Shown: piece after piece, positions 35,128 through 47,039 of the stretch
Layout: each line of letters begins with the position of its first letter
How positions within the stretch are numbered: position 1 is the stretch's first letter
Source of the DNA: Hygrocybe punicea
Lineage: Eukaryota; Basidiomycota; Agaricomycetes; Agaricales; Hygrophoraceae
Direction: 5' to 3'
Assembly (NCBI GenBank): GCA_963556145.1
Contig: OY744471.1
Span: 3,589,590 to 3,653,589, forward strand
DNA: 64,000 nucleotides
The notes under the pieces: model-generated
The model's input: only the letters and a program-made list of their open reading frames with translations
Database searches by the model: none
What the model was told of the DNA's origin: nothing
Position numbers and translations under genes: made by a program

Positions 35128-36990
35128 ATGGCCTCGGGTAAAAAATTGTCGTCTAAGTCCTCCAAGGTGAAGCCTTGACAGTCAGTCAATGCGGGTACTG
35201 GCAGTGACATCAAGCTTGATGTTAAACCTCCAACCAAGGAGGATCTGACTTCGGGTTCTGGGACATTGCAGGGTGTTAAAGTTGACGAGGCATCTGGCCC
35301 CTGTACGGCTAAAGTCAAGAGTGGGGAAACTTGCGAATGTGAAAAATACTCAGAAGACACGTCACAGCTTCGCGATCCCAATCTCCCTGTCACTTGTAGG
35401 GAATGCGGACATGGTCACAATAAACACAACAGTCGTCGTAGTCCTCAAGGGATTGCTTCAATCATCAGGGAAGTTGTTGGGACTAAGCTTGGTGGTGACA
35501 AAATACTGGTGCCTTTGAAGGATGCTCAACGTGAGACCAATGATGGGCTCCGAAGGAAGGATAAGGTAAGTGAATGCACTCATAGATGATGCTTAACTCT
35601 GACCTCGGGTGCCTGTTATTTTTGAGACTGCTCATGGACCTGGGAGTACTAGTGAGAATATGGTGGGTGTCTCAGCAGTTGTTTGCATTCCAGCCGGTCT
35701 TGATGTGCGTCCATTACAATATGAAACACATGAGAATGCTAACTCAGGCTATTAAACAGAAACACGGTGAACCAAACCAAGAGAAAGCCCCAGACATGAA
35801 TCAGATTCTGAAGTTTGAGAACTATCAGCTAGCGGTGTGAGCCAATCAAGACCGACACTTAAAGTTTGGACGAAACTGGACCGCTGACAAATGCTCCGAA
35901 AACTCCTACCAGTTCCATTCCAGTTCAACAACAAACGCTCTCCTGGTTCCAAATTAATGTTTACTCTCCTGAGCAAGGAAGGGAGGAAGCTTAATTCAGT
36001 TTCTCTTCGCCGTGCGCCAACTGGTGAAGATTTCTTCGACTTCAAGGGAAGACCCAAAGCACGTGTTGACGATTCCAAGATTTTCTTCAGTATGTTCTGA
36101 ACACAATTGAAACAATGAAATGACTTATTTTTTTTTCAGCATTCTCGAAACGCATCAGACCTCAGGTGTATGAGAGTTGGGCTGAATCTAACTCGGACAA
36201 CAGCAAATCTGATAGTGATGGCTTATCTGAAGACGACAATGAATCAAATGAGTCCAGCGCAGGTAGTGATGCTGACTCCGACATAGCTCCAGTCATCGAG
36301 TCCAAGTCAGCACGTGTGAAGCATAAGGAGAAAATGAGAACGGCGGCCATCCAGAACTTGAAGCCGACAGAAAAGCCCTCTAATGTTGGTTAGTGATACA
36401 ATTCAAATCGCATTTGAGTTTTTGATTTCTTTGCGTTGTTTGAACAGCAGGCAAGAGGAAGCGCTCCTTGTCTGATTCTGGGTCAAGCATTGACGGCGAT
36501 GGATTGATTCCTGGTGTGTTCATGTCTATTTTATCATTCTGATTTTGGCATTGAATGACCCGGAGTAGTGAAGTCTCAGAGTAGCAGCAAGCCGTCACGA
36601 AAACATGCCCGTGATATTATAGAATCTCGTCGTGCCAGCCCAGCCCAGCCCAAGCCTTGTAAGTCACCATATGCTTAATTTCTGCATAACGGCTCACTGA
36701 AACATGTAGTGTTCTTACCTGACAATGACACCCAACCTGAGGCAAACCTGCATGCCAATAATGAGCATACTCAGCCCGAGCCATCTACCAGCAATACCAC
36801 CACTGCCATTCTCCCAACTGCTGAGCCGATCCCCATGGATATAGATGTGGCCGCCACCAGTGTTGCACAACAGGTGCCAGCCGACTCCGATTTCACTCTC
36901 TCATACACCCGCACACTCATCAAAGATGGGCAACGATACTACAGCAACATCTGGGCCCCGTCTTACAAGCCTCGCTCTTTCGACATCTGA
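35128..36990 (+). pseudogene. Acidic agaric protein of unknown function, broken
   Basis: Reads MASGKKLSSKSSKVKP from 35128, then a TGA at 35176-35178 (fits CGA to TGA), then stays in frame through a Cys-rich block (CTAKVKSGETCECEKYSED, then CRECGHGHNKH, 35300-35430). Later exons include a FGRNWTAD segment (about 35865), LRRAPTGEDFFDFKGRPKA (36010-36060), a Ser/Asp-rich acidic part (36180-36300), a basic Ser-rich part (36450-36660) and a C terminus LSYTRTLIKDGQRYYSNIWAPSYKP ending at 36990. Exon joins in the middle are uncertain. The Cys/His spacing suggests a zinc-binding region. It lies about 100 bp after the integrase-type gene in the same orientation. I do not recognise a function. Confidence 0.55.
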
Positions 36991-37279
36991 AACAACTTGA
37001 AAATATTATTGAGAAGGATACCACTAACTGGAGTCACTTGTTTACCTATCCCTTCATTTCTTTTTTCTTTCTAACAAACTTCTCTCATTTAAATCCCTCA
37101 AATCATCGAACATTACAATCATTAGCAGCTTGATTATCTAGTATTCTATATTCCAATAAATTTAATGTTACTTGTTACTTATTGTTGCGTGACGTGTCTG
37201 AGTCTTACTAAAACCGTTGATTTACATGAAACCTCACCCGCATCACATTCCGCTATTGCAGATTCGAGCTCACCCCCCA
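36991..37279. other. AT-rich interval, no gene seen
   Basis: Probable 3' region of the preceding remnant; no feature recognised. Confidence 0.5.
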
Positions 37280-37560
37280 AAAGATATCCGACTGGGCACC
37301 CAGATTATCAACTACCACACTGCAGACAACAACTGGCTCATCCTCACTGGTATTTCGGGAAATTCCACAAATCCTTCAGCTTTCAAGGTCCACGGCACGA
37401 TGCGACTCTACAGCAAAGAGCAGGGTGTCAGCCAACCTATCGATGGACATCATACCGCTGCATTTGCAGGCCATCAGGATGCCCAGGCCACCAATCACTT
37501 CACTTTTGCCGCTGTGAATGGTGCAAAGGTCAAACCGCTTGCACTACAAGGCTCTAACAT
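37280..37560 (+). pseudogene. Fragment of clathrin heavy chain N-terminal propeller
   Basis: One open stretch reads DIRLGTQIINYHTADNNW, LILTGISGN, GTMRLYSKEQGVSQPIDGH, TAAFAG and FTFAAVNGAKVKP. The order and spacing match the start of the clathrin heavy chain beta-propeller (GTQIINY, LTGIS, QLYS, SQPIEGHAA, FTFAV, GAKL). Only about 90 residues of a roughly 1,680-residue protein are present, with no start codon context and no continuation downstream, so it is a captured or degraded piece. Surrounding DNA is transposon remnants, which suggests gene-fragment capture or a truncated retrocopy. Confidence 0.8.
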
Positions 37561-37679
37561 TTTACCTACAAGAACCACTGACTCGGACATTATTGACAGA
37601 TTGATCCTTCTTTCAAATTCCTCACGTTGGCATTCATATGTCCAAGAGATAGATCATATCCCATTAATTCATATTTGAG

Positions 37680-38113
37680 CGCTGTCCAACATGTGAGCGC
37701 TCATTTCTTCTGCACCTGGCCCCTACGTACCTGACTTGCAAATGGTCACTTTTGATACCGAGCTTTTCTCCGAGAAATAGGACTGTCAGACCCTCAGAGG
37801 TTTTTTATGAAGCTGCACAGGTGTCATTAAGTACGAAGGCTAGGGCTCGGCCAACAACTTCCATCAATGAAAAACACACACTGGCAATCAACGTCAGAAT
37901 AAGGTAGGCATTTCACCTGGATTAGTTGCTCGCAAGCTGAGTATCTACGTAGTTTGCAATGAAGAACTCGGGGACATCGTGCGCCTACATATCATGCTCG
38001 GCATTTTACCTACTATTGAATATACTTCAAGGTCATGGCTGATTCGCTGGGGTGGTCAGATAGGAGATAGTTTTTATCATTGCTAAAAAAACCGTGAAAC
38101 ATAAGTTATCGCG
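37680..38113. other. No gene seen
   Basis: Short ORFs only. Possibly the 5' end of the Tc1-like element lies within it. Confidence 0.5.
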
Positions 38114-38171
38114 GTCACCCGAAACCGCAGTCGCGGCTGCGGCAAATAAATGTACAGTTTATACAGCATAC
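38114..38171 (+). repeat. 58-bp segment shared with 12267-12324
   Basis: Immediately upstream of, and overlapping, the start of the Tc1-like ORF. An inverted homologous copy abuts the right end of the Plavaka element. Confidence 0.7.
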
Positions 38172-39363
38172 CCCATGGGTGTGCGCTTTCAGACGATTCA
38201 AGGCAAATCATTGTGAAGATGGCATCCTCTCTATCTGTAGCCGAAATCGTACAGCTCTCCGGCATACCCAAGCGAACGGTCAAATGGGTTCTGGCCTGTT
38301 TCAAATGCGATGGCGCTGTTGCACGCAACAAGCTGCCCCCTCATCTCCTCGGTGCATCTCAGGTGCTTTCACTGGAGAACATTCAGGTGAGTATCTGTTT
38401 CCGAGGACTACACAACGGTTTTTGACCAGCTCCGCCCAGTTCATTGAAGGGACAATCCATTTCAGGCCAGACGCGTACCTCGATGAATTGAGAGACACCA
38501 TACAACAAAGGACGGGCAAGACGGTATCTCTAGCAACAACATGGCATGCGCTGATGAGAGCTGGCTTTACGATAAAGAAGGTGTGTGTCTACTGCCTGTT
38601 TGCAACTTGAGACTAGACGTGGTGCTCACCTCACTCAGTTGACGAAAAATGCCCTCGAGCGCAATGAGAGGGTCCGCCGTATGTACCACTACACATTTGG
38701 CACCTTGTACACTGCAGATCAGGCTGTTTTTGTGGACGAAAGTTCGTTTGATCGTCGGACGGAGATATGAGGACGGGCCTGGGCATTATCTGGCAAATCC
38801 GCTGTCAGGAAGGCATTTTTCATTTGGGGCAAACGGTATGTATATTGGATGTTCATTGATTGAAAGGCCTAACATTTGCTACAGGTATTCTCTACTGCCA
38901 GCCCTTTCTCTTGACGGTGTCATCGCTGCACACCTGCTCGAAGGATCCTTCACAACGCAAACCTTTCTTGATTTCATTTGTGCGACTCTCAAAAGGATGA
39001 ACCCTTTTCCTGGAAAAAACTCTGTACTCATCATGGACAATGCATGGATTCACCGGCATCCCACAATCGTTGAAACAATTCGTGAAGGGTTCGTTTGCGT
39101 TGCTCTCACCCTCCTTCCTTGTGCTCAAGTATTTGTGGAACAGCGGCTGCCGAATCTTATATTTACCTGCATACTCGCCCAACTTCAATCCCATCAAACT
39201 TGCCTTCTCCAAGATCAAAGCCCATGTTCGTCGCCGTGGTAACATTGCTTGGGGAGAAGAGGGTATAGATGGTACAGATGTGTACACATTCCTTTATGAG
39301 GCTGCATTTTCTGTTACCCCCCATGATGCTGCTAGTTGGTATCACCACTGTGGATATATCTGA
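38157..39363 (+). pseudogene. Tc1-like DDE transposase, inactivated
   Basis: An N-terminal helix-turn-helix (SLSVAEIVQLSGIPKRTVKWVL, 38225-38295) is followed by short introns. The first catalytic Asp is in AVFVDESSFDRRT (38730), the second in NSVLIMDNAWIHRHP (39020). The third block reads YSPNFNPIKLAFSKIKAHVRR (39175-39235), where the family has Glu in NPIE; here it is Lys. A TGA at 38768-38770 follows RRTEI where relatives have Arg before GRAWA, and the frame then continues. Stop and Glu-to-Lys change both fit CpG decay. No terminal inverted repeat was identified with confidence. Confidence 0.85.
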
Positions 39364-39500
39364 TCACTGTCTGGACATGTACACGCTGTATTCTGAATAT
39401 GTTGTTTGTATGACTGCAATTGTATTGTTGTCGTTTCCCTCAATGTCATAGCAAAAGACGGTCCATTTCTCAAATGCAGCATGACAAGACAATATATTTA

Positions 39501-39788
39501 CTAGGAATGAAGCTTCTTTGATCTTTCCAACGCCATCACATCGTCTTTGGCAAACCGGATGAGGCGAGATGCTGTACCAAACTCCATGTTTCCAACCTGG
39601 GCTAGCTCCGCAGCCATCAAAGAAATGATGTCGTCAATGGTGAATAACTTGTGTATGTTGACGAGAGTGTCCACAAACTTCGTGTACTGTTCACCATGCT
39701 TGTTCCGCGTCCCATTTGTTTCGAGTTCTTCAAGCCACACCTGCAATCCAGGGTAGTCGATCGGTGGTCCTGTTGGACTGCATTTCAA
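39501..39788 (-). CDS. Small SAM-like helical domain fragment
   Basis: 95-codon minus-strand ORF. GLQVWLEELETN, YTKFVDTLVNIHKLFTIDDI and TASRLIRFAKDDV look like a five-helix SAM-type fold. I recall such a domain at the C terminus of several agaric transposon-linked proteins. It is isolated here, 200 bp from the left LTR of the next element, so it is probably an exon or fragment of a larger disrupted gene. Confidence 0.5.
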   Translation of the reverse strand: MKCSPTGPPIDYPGLQVWLEELETNGTRNKHGEQYTKFVDTLVNIHKLFTIDDIISLMAAELAQVGNMEFGTASRLIRFAKDDVMALERSKKLHS

Positions 39789-40000
39789 TGGCAGTGCACT
39801 GTGGTGTAGTGGTGGTGACGGGGTATTGGAACTTGACCTATGTACATGTCGGTGATCACGGTGATATGCAGTCTCTCCCTTTGGGCACGGAATCTCTCAT
39901 AGGATCCAATTCTACTTTCCCTACAACTCTTCCGCATCCCGCGTACATGCGAAACATCAGCGCGCTGCCCGCGATTTGCGTGACTTATGCCGATCGACAC

Positions 40001-40617
40001 TGTGACGGCGAGTTTGGTTGTAGACCCGAATGGGAATCTACGAAAGTGGTGATCAGCTAAGAAGTGATCAGAGGAGTTTAGTCTTTCTATGGTGTCTAGT
40101 CAATCCAACCCGAATCAAGGGTTCCGGATCAGAGGGGAAGTGAAGGGAGTGGAGTACGAAGACTGATGAGACGATACGAAGCGAGGACTAAGAAATAGAA
40201 CTGAAGGGGAGTGATAACTTGTATTTTTCTATATGATGGGATGTAATATATATATGATGGTTGTAGTATAAGGGTACATCTTTTATACTACTGGGAGAGA
40301 TCCTGTGCTGTAGTAACTATGTACTACAACCGAAGGCTGTAACTGATAGGAGAGGAGTGGAGCGGAGTATAGGAGGAATGATGCTATGTACTAAATAACG
40401 GGAAATGAAGATATATCATATGTAACTATATACGTACTGATTCCAGGTCATTAGAGACATCGCATCTTGAGTAGGAACGATTCCGGAGGCGGAATCCAGA
40501 GCGGAATCGACGGAGAGAACCGGAATCAGGCAGAATCGACGATACGTGAATGGGAATGGATGGGGACAATGTGGGATATGAAGAGGATTCGGGTCCAGAG
40601 GGCCCAGAGCCTCTACA
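40001..40617 (-). repeat. 3' LTR (left copy)
   Basis: 617 bp, TG...CA ends, only scattered differences from 54433-55049. Confidence 0.92.
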
Positions 40618-40943
40618 TCCAGTCAGGACTCAGATAGAGACCATCCCTGGTTGATCCATACGAAATAACAAAGATACCGGGGTCGTGGGAATAAATGAGT
40701 GGAGGCGATGTCGAAAATGGACGGAAACGGGAGTACAACGTGAGCGGAGTCGAAGCTGGTGGGTATCGAAGCGTCGGGAGGATCGATCCGGAGCTACCAA
40801 AATAGTATGGGCGAGACGGCTGGACAGGGAAATAAAGGTCACGTGATGGGTCAACAAATACAAACAAGAAAACTTTTCAACACGACTTCAACAATCTCAA
40901 CAACAACCTCAACAAGCCCAACAAGTACCAATACCAACACCAG

Positions 40944-42412
40944 ATGTCGACGGAATACGACACTTTCCTCAATACTCTTGATGCGGAAACGTGGCAAGAC
41001 TTCGAGAGCGCCATAGCTGAGTTACTAGAAGTCGACGCGGCCGGAATCGATATCGTACGCGACGGATTCGAGAACGAAGCACGGCAATGGGTGGTGAGAC
41101 GACGACAGGCCATGGTAAGAGATCCCGTTTCTGTAAACGGCACGGACTAACGATACCCGGCAGCAGAACTACAGGGGAATCCTGACGGAAATCCGGGACA
41201 ACGGAATCGACGTGACGGAACTGAAGGATTTCTCGATGGGCGGAGAGATGGTGGTGGAGGTCGAGGAGTGGTTGTGGAGCTGGGAAGACTATGAATGGGA
41301 ACGGAAAGAGGCGAGGCGTCGGGAAGCTGTACGGTTGCAGGAGGAAAAGGAGGAGGAAGCGAGGAAACAACGGGTCGAGGAGGCGGAAAGGATCGAGCGG
41401 AAACGGGCGGAGGAATCGCGTCAATATGAAGAGGAGATGAATAGGAGGGCGGAAGCGGAGAAGCAGATTGAGGAGGCGGAAAGGGTGAAGGCGGCAGAGG
41501 CAGCAAAAAGGGAGGCTGATGCAGCCGTGGAAAGGGACCGGGAGGAGGCCGCACAAACCAGCGATCACGGAAGCGAGGACGAGGAGGACACCTGGTCCAA
41601 TCAGCAACTTCGAAAATACGAAAGACTCCAAGTACTGAACGCGATCAAAAACAAAAAGCTCAACCGGGATAAGAGGGTCACCCAGGACGATGAAACCGTT
41701 CACGGGGACTACAACAGCGGCAACGATTTCTCGAATGCGAGCGGGAACGAGGACGCGGAACCGAAGGGAAAGATTCCAGGGGTAAGAGATATCTCGCGGA
41801 CTCGTATATCCGTTGTGCCTAACTAATCCATAGTATATGCAGTCGTTCCGGATCCGGCAATGCGATGCATGTGTGACCGCCAACGCGGTTTGTCGTGGAA
41901 TCGAAGGGTGCGCGTGCGATCGATGCAAAAGGCTTAAACGACGCTGCGGGTTATTGACGAAGGGACCGGCCACCGGATCCGGAAAAGCGGACAGGAAAGG
42001 GAAGGCGAAGGCGGGTAGTCCAAAGAGGAAAATCATTGCGAAGAAAATACCAAAGCCCGTGAGGAAGCCTAGGTTGCGGACCGAAGAGGCGTCGACGAGT
42101 AAGCGGACGTTGACTGACGTCGAACCGGATACAGAATCGGAGCGGGATGAAGGGAGACGAGGAAATCCATTCAAGCACCCGCGGATCGGAGCCGGAATCA
42201 ACGACCATGTCCGGGCAGTGCGCAAAATGGCAACGGAAACGCAGAGGGAGATATCGACAATCGCGGACGGCCTTTCTGAATACATCGCGGAGGTCCACAC
42301 CAAGCTAACCCGTTGGACGAAGGAGCTAAATCGACTACGCGCGAACCAGGCCCATATCCTGGGTCAACTCGACCTAATCGACACCAAACTCGACGAAGGG
42401 AGAAGGGAATAA
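40944..42412 (+). CDS. Zn2Cys6 zinc-cluster protein carried antisense in the LTR element
   Basis: Three exons, 40944-41114, 41164-41781 and 41834-42412 (171, 618 and 579 bp, all multiples of three), give about 455 residues. Introns of 49 and 52 bp have GT-AG ends. The N terminus (MSTEYDTFLNTLDAETW) is followed by a long Glu/Arg coiled coil (41270-41550). A zinc cluster, C-x2-C-x6-C-x7-C-x2-C-x6-C (CDACVTANAVC and CDRCKRLKRRC), is at 41850-41950. A basic nuclear-type stretch and a C-terminal helix follow. The spacing fits fungal Zn2Cys6 DNA-binding domains. Orientation is opposite to gag, and the gene lies next to the 3' LTR. No frame break is seen, so selection may be keeping it. Function unknown. 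Confidence 0.8.
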
Positions 42413-42988
42413 AAGGGAACGGATGGAAAGGGAAAACGGAATGCGGGACAATGTACATAAAGAAAAATAGAGTACATAATAAAACTATAAATGGAAAAGA
42501 GGGAAACGGAATGACGAGATAAGATAACCGGAATCTGGGGGTCGAGGAGGAGGACGGGACCGGAATACAACGGAAACGAAACAGGTCCGGAAAGGACGGG
42601 AAACAAAGAGAACTAGAAATGGAAATGAAAATATAAATAAACGAGAAACGGGAACGGGAACGGAAAGTGGAACGGAAGACGAAAATGCAAAAATAGGAGA
42701 CGGAAATGGGTCTACATCCCCACAAGAGTTTCTGAAAGAAGGTCGGAGGCGGAATGACGAGAGGAGGCGGAGAACTTCTTGCAAATATTCGAGCGAGGTG
42801 TCGAGGGGGCGGAGGTCCAGAATGCGATCACAAAGTAGAATGAAGACGGAAACGAGGAATAAAATAAAATCAAGAACCGGAGTGCCGACACCAACACGAT
42901 CCCATATAACGGGTGTGCCGCGTGACGGGTCTAAAAACGACGGGGTGCCCCAAGCGGGCGAAGACACAACCGACAACGATATGGGAGC

Positions 42989-42995
42989 GGAAACC
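42989..42995 (+). repeat. Left 7-bp target duplication of foldback element
   Basis: CGGAAAC, same as 50894-50900. Confidence 0.85.
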
Positions 42996-43189
42996 AGTAG
43001 ACCCAGTCGTTTTGGTTAACCCAATCGCAGATATAGTTGCAAAAGGTAGGTACACATAGCGCAGTTGCTTGCTGGGGGGGTAGGTTAACCCAAGAGACAG
43101 CTCTTGCTGGGGAAATGTGGGGTGGTAGGTTGACCCAGGTACAGCTCTTGCTGGTCAAGGGTGGCAGGGTGGGTCAACCCAGTGTCAGC

Positions 43190-45290
43190 TCTGCCATGGG
43201 GTAGGTTAACCCAGGACAGCTATTCTGGGAAGGTTGGGTTGACCCAGGTCCAGCTGTGCAAGCAACGTGGGTTGACCTGGGTTGACCGTGGACCAGCTCT
43301 TGCTGCAGGCTTGGGTTGACCTGGGTCCAGCTGTTGCTGCAGCACTGGGTTGACCCAGGCCCAGCACTTCCTGCAGGGTGGGGTGGCTGGGGTCCAGGTA
43401 TTGCTGCAGCACCGGGTTTACCAGGGTTCAGCTATTGCTGCAGCACTGGGTTGACCGGGGTCCAGATATTGCTGTGGCACCAGGTTGACCCAGATCCAGC
43501 ACTTGCTGCAGGGCTTGGGTTGACCTGGGTCCAGCTATTGCTGCAGCACTGGGTTGATCTGGTTCCAGCACTTGCTTTGGGGCTTGGGTTGACCCGGGTC
43601 CAGCTCTCCCTACAGGCTTGGGTTGACCGGGGTCCAGCTATTGCTGCAGCACTGGGTTGACCAGGGTTCAGGTATTGCTGCAGCACTGGGTTGACCGGGG
43701 TCCAGCTATTGCTGCAGGACCGGGTTGACCTGGGTCCAGCACTTGCTGCGGGGCTTGGGTTGACCCAGGTCCAGCTCTTCCTGCAGGCTTGGGTTGACCT
43801 GAGTCCAGCTATTGCTGCAGCACTGGGTTGACCAGGGTCCAGATATTGCTGCAGCACTGGGTTGACCCAGATCCAGCACTCGCTGCAGGGCTGGGGTTGA
43901 CTGGGGTCTAGATATTGCTGCAGCACTGGGTTGACCTTGGTCCAGCACTTGCTGCAGCACTGGGTTGACCGGGGTCCAGCACTTGCTGCAGCACTGGGTT
44001 GACCAGGGTTCAGCTATTGCTGCAGCACCAGGTTGACTGGGGTCCAGCACTTGCTGCGGGGGTTGGGTTGACCCAGGTCTGGCTCTTCCTGCAGGCTTGG
44101 GTTGACCTGGGTCCAGGTATTGCTGCAGCACTGGGTTGACCGGGGTCCAGATATTGCTGCAGCACTGGGTTGACCCAGATCCAGCACTCGCTGCAGGGCT
44201 GGGGTTGACTGGGGTCTAGATATTGCTGCAGCACTGGGTTGACCTTGGTCCAGCACTTGCTGCAGCACTGGGTTGACCGGGGTCCAGCACTTGCTGCAGC
44301 ACTGGGTTGACCAGGGTTCAGCTATTGCTGCAGCACTGGGTTGACCAGGGTCCAGCACTTGCTGCAGCACTGGGTTGACCAGGGTTCAGCTATTGCTGCA
44401 GCACCAGGTTGACTGGGGTCCAGCACTTGCTGCGGGGGTTGGGTTGACCCAGGTCTGGCTCTTCCTGCAGGCTTGGGTTGACCTGGGTCCAGGTATTGCT
44501 GCAGCACTGGGTTGACCGGGGTCCAGATATTGCTGCAACACCGGGTTGACCTGGATCCAGCACTCGCTGCAGGGCTGGGGTTGACCCAGGTCCAGCTCTT
44601 CCTGCAGGCTTGGGTTGACCTGGGTCCAGCTATTGCTGCAGCACCAGGTTGACCGGGGTCCAGATATTGCTGCAGCACTGGGTTGACCTGGGTCCAGCAC
44701 TTGCTGCAGCACTGGGTTGACCAGGGTCCAGCACTTGCTGCAGCACAGGGTTGACCTGGGTCCAGCTATTGCTGCTGCACCGGGTTGACCGGGGTCCAGA
44801 TATTGCTGCAGCACTGGGTTGACCCAGATCCAGCACTCGCTGCCGGGCTGGGGTTGACCAGGGTCTAGATATTGCTGCAGCACCAGGTTGACCGGGGTCC
44901 AGCACTTGCTGCGGGGCTTGGGTTGACCCAGGTCCCACTCTTCCTGCAGGCTTGGGTTGACCGGGCTCCAGCTATTGCTGCAGCACTGGGTTGACCTGGG
45001 TCCAGCACTTGCTGCAGGGCTTGTGTTGACCAGGGTCCAGCTCTTGCTGCAGCACTTTGTTGACCCACATCCAGCACTCACTGTAGGGTAGGTTGATTGG
45101 GGTCCAGCCTGTCCTGTAGCATTGCATTGACCCCAGACCCACCCATGTCGCAGGTTTGGATTCATGAGGGTCTGGCCATTGCTCCAGCATTGGGTTGACA
45201 TGGCCCTGCTCTTGCTGCAGAATAAGGTTGACCCTGGCCCAGCTCTCACTGCAGGATTAGGTTGACCAGGATCCCGCTTTTGCTTTGACA
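43190..45290. repeat. 33-bp minisatellite array, left arm
   Basis: Unit approximately CAGCTATTGCTGCAGCACTGGGTTGACC plus GGGGTC, with variants. It reads as an 11-residue repeat on the minus strand. Confidence 0.93.
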
Positions 45291-45739
45291 CGGGCTCAGC
45301 CACATCCCACTCTGCCTGCATGTATTTAATGTTGACAACATTGCCAGAGCTCACAACAACTCAAGCCAATATTTATTCAGAAAATGCAATATCCGGTAAA
45401 GAAAATGTCTCAGTTTCTTCAAATGTAATATAATTTCAATTGCAATAATTCAAAGCACAGATAATACCAAAATTACAACATTCTTATTTTGAAAATGCAC
45501 AATCTCTCACTCTTAGCTTTATCTCTCACATGAGCTACTTATTCCCAAACAAAATTTATATATATAACAACCAGAAATTACCCCACTTGGAATTTTGTGC
45601 CTTTTTTATTTAATATTACTCAAATCTCAATTGGAATCAGTACACAAACTCACTATTACTTAGAATGGACATATCAAATTTATTATTATTTTATCCAAAT
45701 ACACAATTAAATAATAAAGGGGTTGGGGGGGAGGAAGGT

Positions 45740-45960
45740 AGGTGTGAGTGGGACTGGGACTGGGACTGGGACTGGGACTGGAAGTGGGTGTGGGTGTGGG
45801 TGTGGGTATGGGTATGGGTGTGGGTGTGGGAGAACGGAGTGGGAGTGGGAGTGGGAGAAGGGAGGGTGAAGGGCAGGATGGAAGGGAGGAGGGAGGGGCA
45901 GCAGGGAGTGGGAGTGGGAGAGGCAGAGGAAGAGGGAGGAGACGAGGGCGGAGGGGTGGG
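45740..45960. repeat. GGGAGT/GGGTGT simple repeat, left arm
   Basis: Inverted counterpart at about 47945-48290. Confidence 0.9.
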
Positions 45961-46735
45961 ATGTACATACCTGTTGTGTTCCCGTTGCCCTCGTCGTCTT
46001 CGTCTACGTCTCCGCCGTCCTCGTCCCCGTCGTCCCCGTCCCCGCCGTTCTGGTCCCTGTCGTTCCCGTTCCCGTCGTTCCTCTCGTTGTCGTCATCGTC
46101 CTCGTTGTCGTCGTCATCCCCCGTAGTCCTCGTCGTCCGCTGGATCGTCGTCGTCGTCTCCGTCGTCCTGTCGTCTCTTCGCTGGCCGTCTCCGTCCCCG
46201 TCGTCTTCCCTGGCTGGCCGTCTGTGCCCTCATCGCCTCTGTCCTCGTCGTTGCCTGCCATCCGCCGTTTCGGCCCTTCAGTTTGGCGTTGACGTGACGT
46301 GGCGCGGGCAAGCGTGTTGCGGTCCATTCCCGGCACGGCAATGAGAAAGTTCTACATAAAAACAACAATATTAGCTAGCATAGTAATGGATAATAAATTT
46401 GAGAAATCTACTTACCTTCTACTTGATTTTGCTGCTGCTGTTTTCGTGGACGCATCGTGGAGTACGCGACGAATCGCCGACGATTGAACGCACGCCGGAG
46501 GTTGCCGATTGCCCAAACGGGTGCGAGTTGCCTTATATGTAAGCATGATCTGACTTTTCTCAATGTTATTGCATAGAGCACAACAACTTTGTAACACATT
46601 TAAGACCATGAGGGGATAGAAGTAGCCTATAACTACATCCTCCCCAAATTTTGTATTTTATTATGGCCTACATAGAGAGATATTTATGATTCATTGATAC
46701 CTCCCTGCCAATTTCAGACCCTTAAAGTGCAACTT

Positions 46736-47039
46736 TACCAATATTGCTCTGAAAAATATGAAAATAATTGTGAAACTACTATGTAAAGTATCTATTGTAT
46801 TGATGATCAGTGCCTGGCACTTGGTGGTCCCAGAAATCTGTTGTAGCCAAGAAATGAAAGGTTCAGAGTAAAGCTGAAGTTTGGACTCGGTTGATGGGTC
46901 AGCCACAATGCACAATTCTGTGCATTTGCTTGGCTGCAACAAAGGTCCTGGTCCACCAACAATCAGGCACTTATGTGTACCACAATGAGTACTTCTTCAA
47001 GTACTCCTTAGATTAATTTCAGATTTTTAAGACAAAGTT
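46736..47039 (-). other. Foldback spacer with an unrecognised coding-like stretch
   Basis: On the minus strand, from about 46970 to 46691, one frame reads KCLIVGGPGPLLQPSKCTELC, VADPSTESKLQLYSEPFIS and TKCQALIINTIDTL. This is more protein-like in composition than the low-complexity arms. No family recognised. Could be an exon remnant of the progenitor element. Confidence 0.35.

Noticed and set aside
43432..45354. Large VLQQYLDPGQP-type ORFs, also 48672-50456 (594 codons)
   Set aside because: The 33-bp unit gives an 11-codon period. The same ORFs occur mirrored in both foldback arms, so they are repeats, not proteins.
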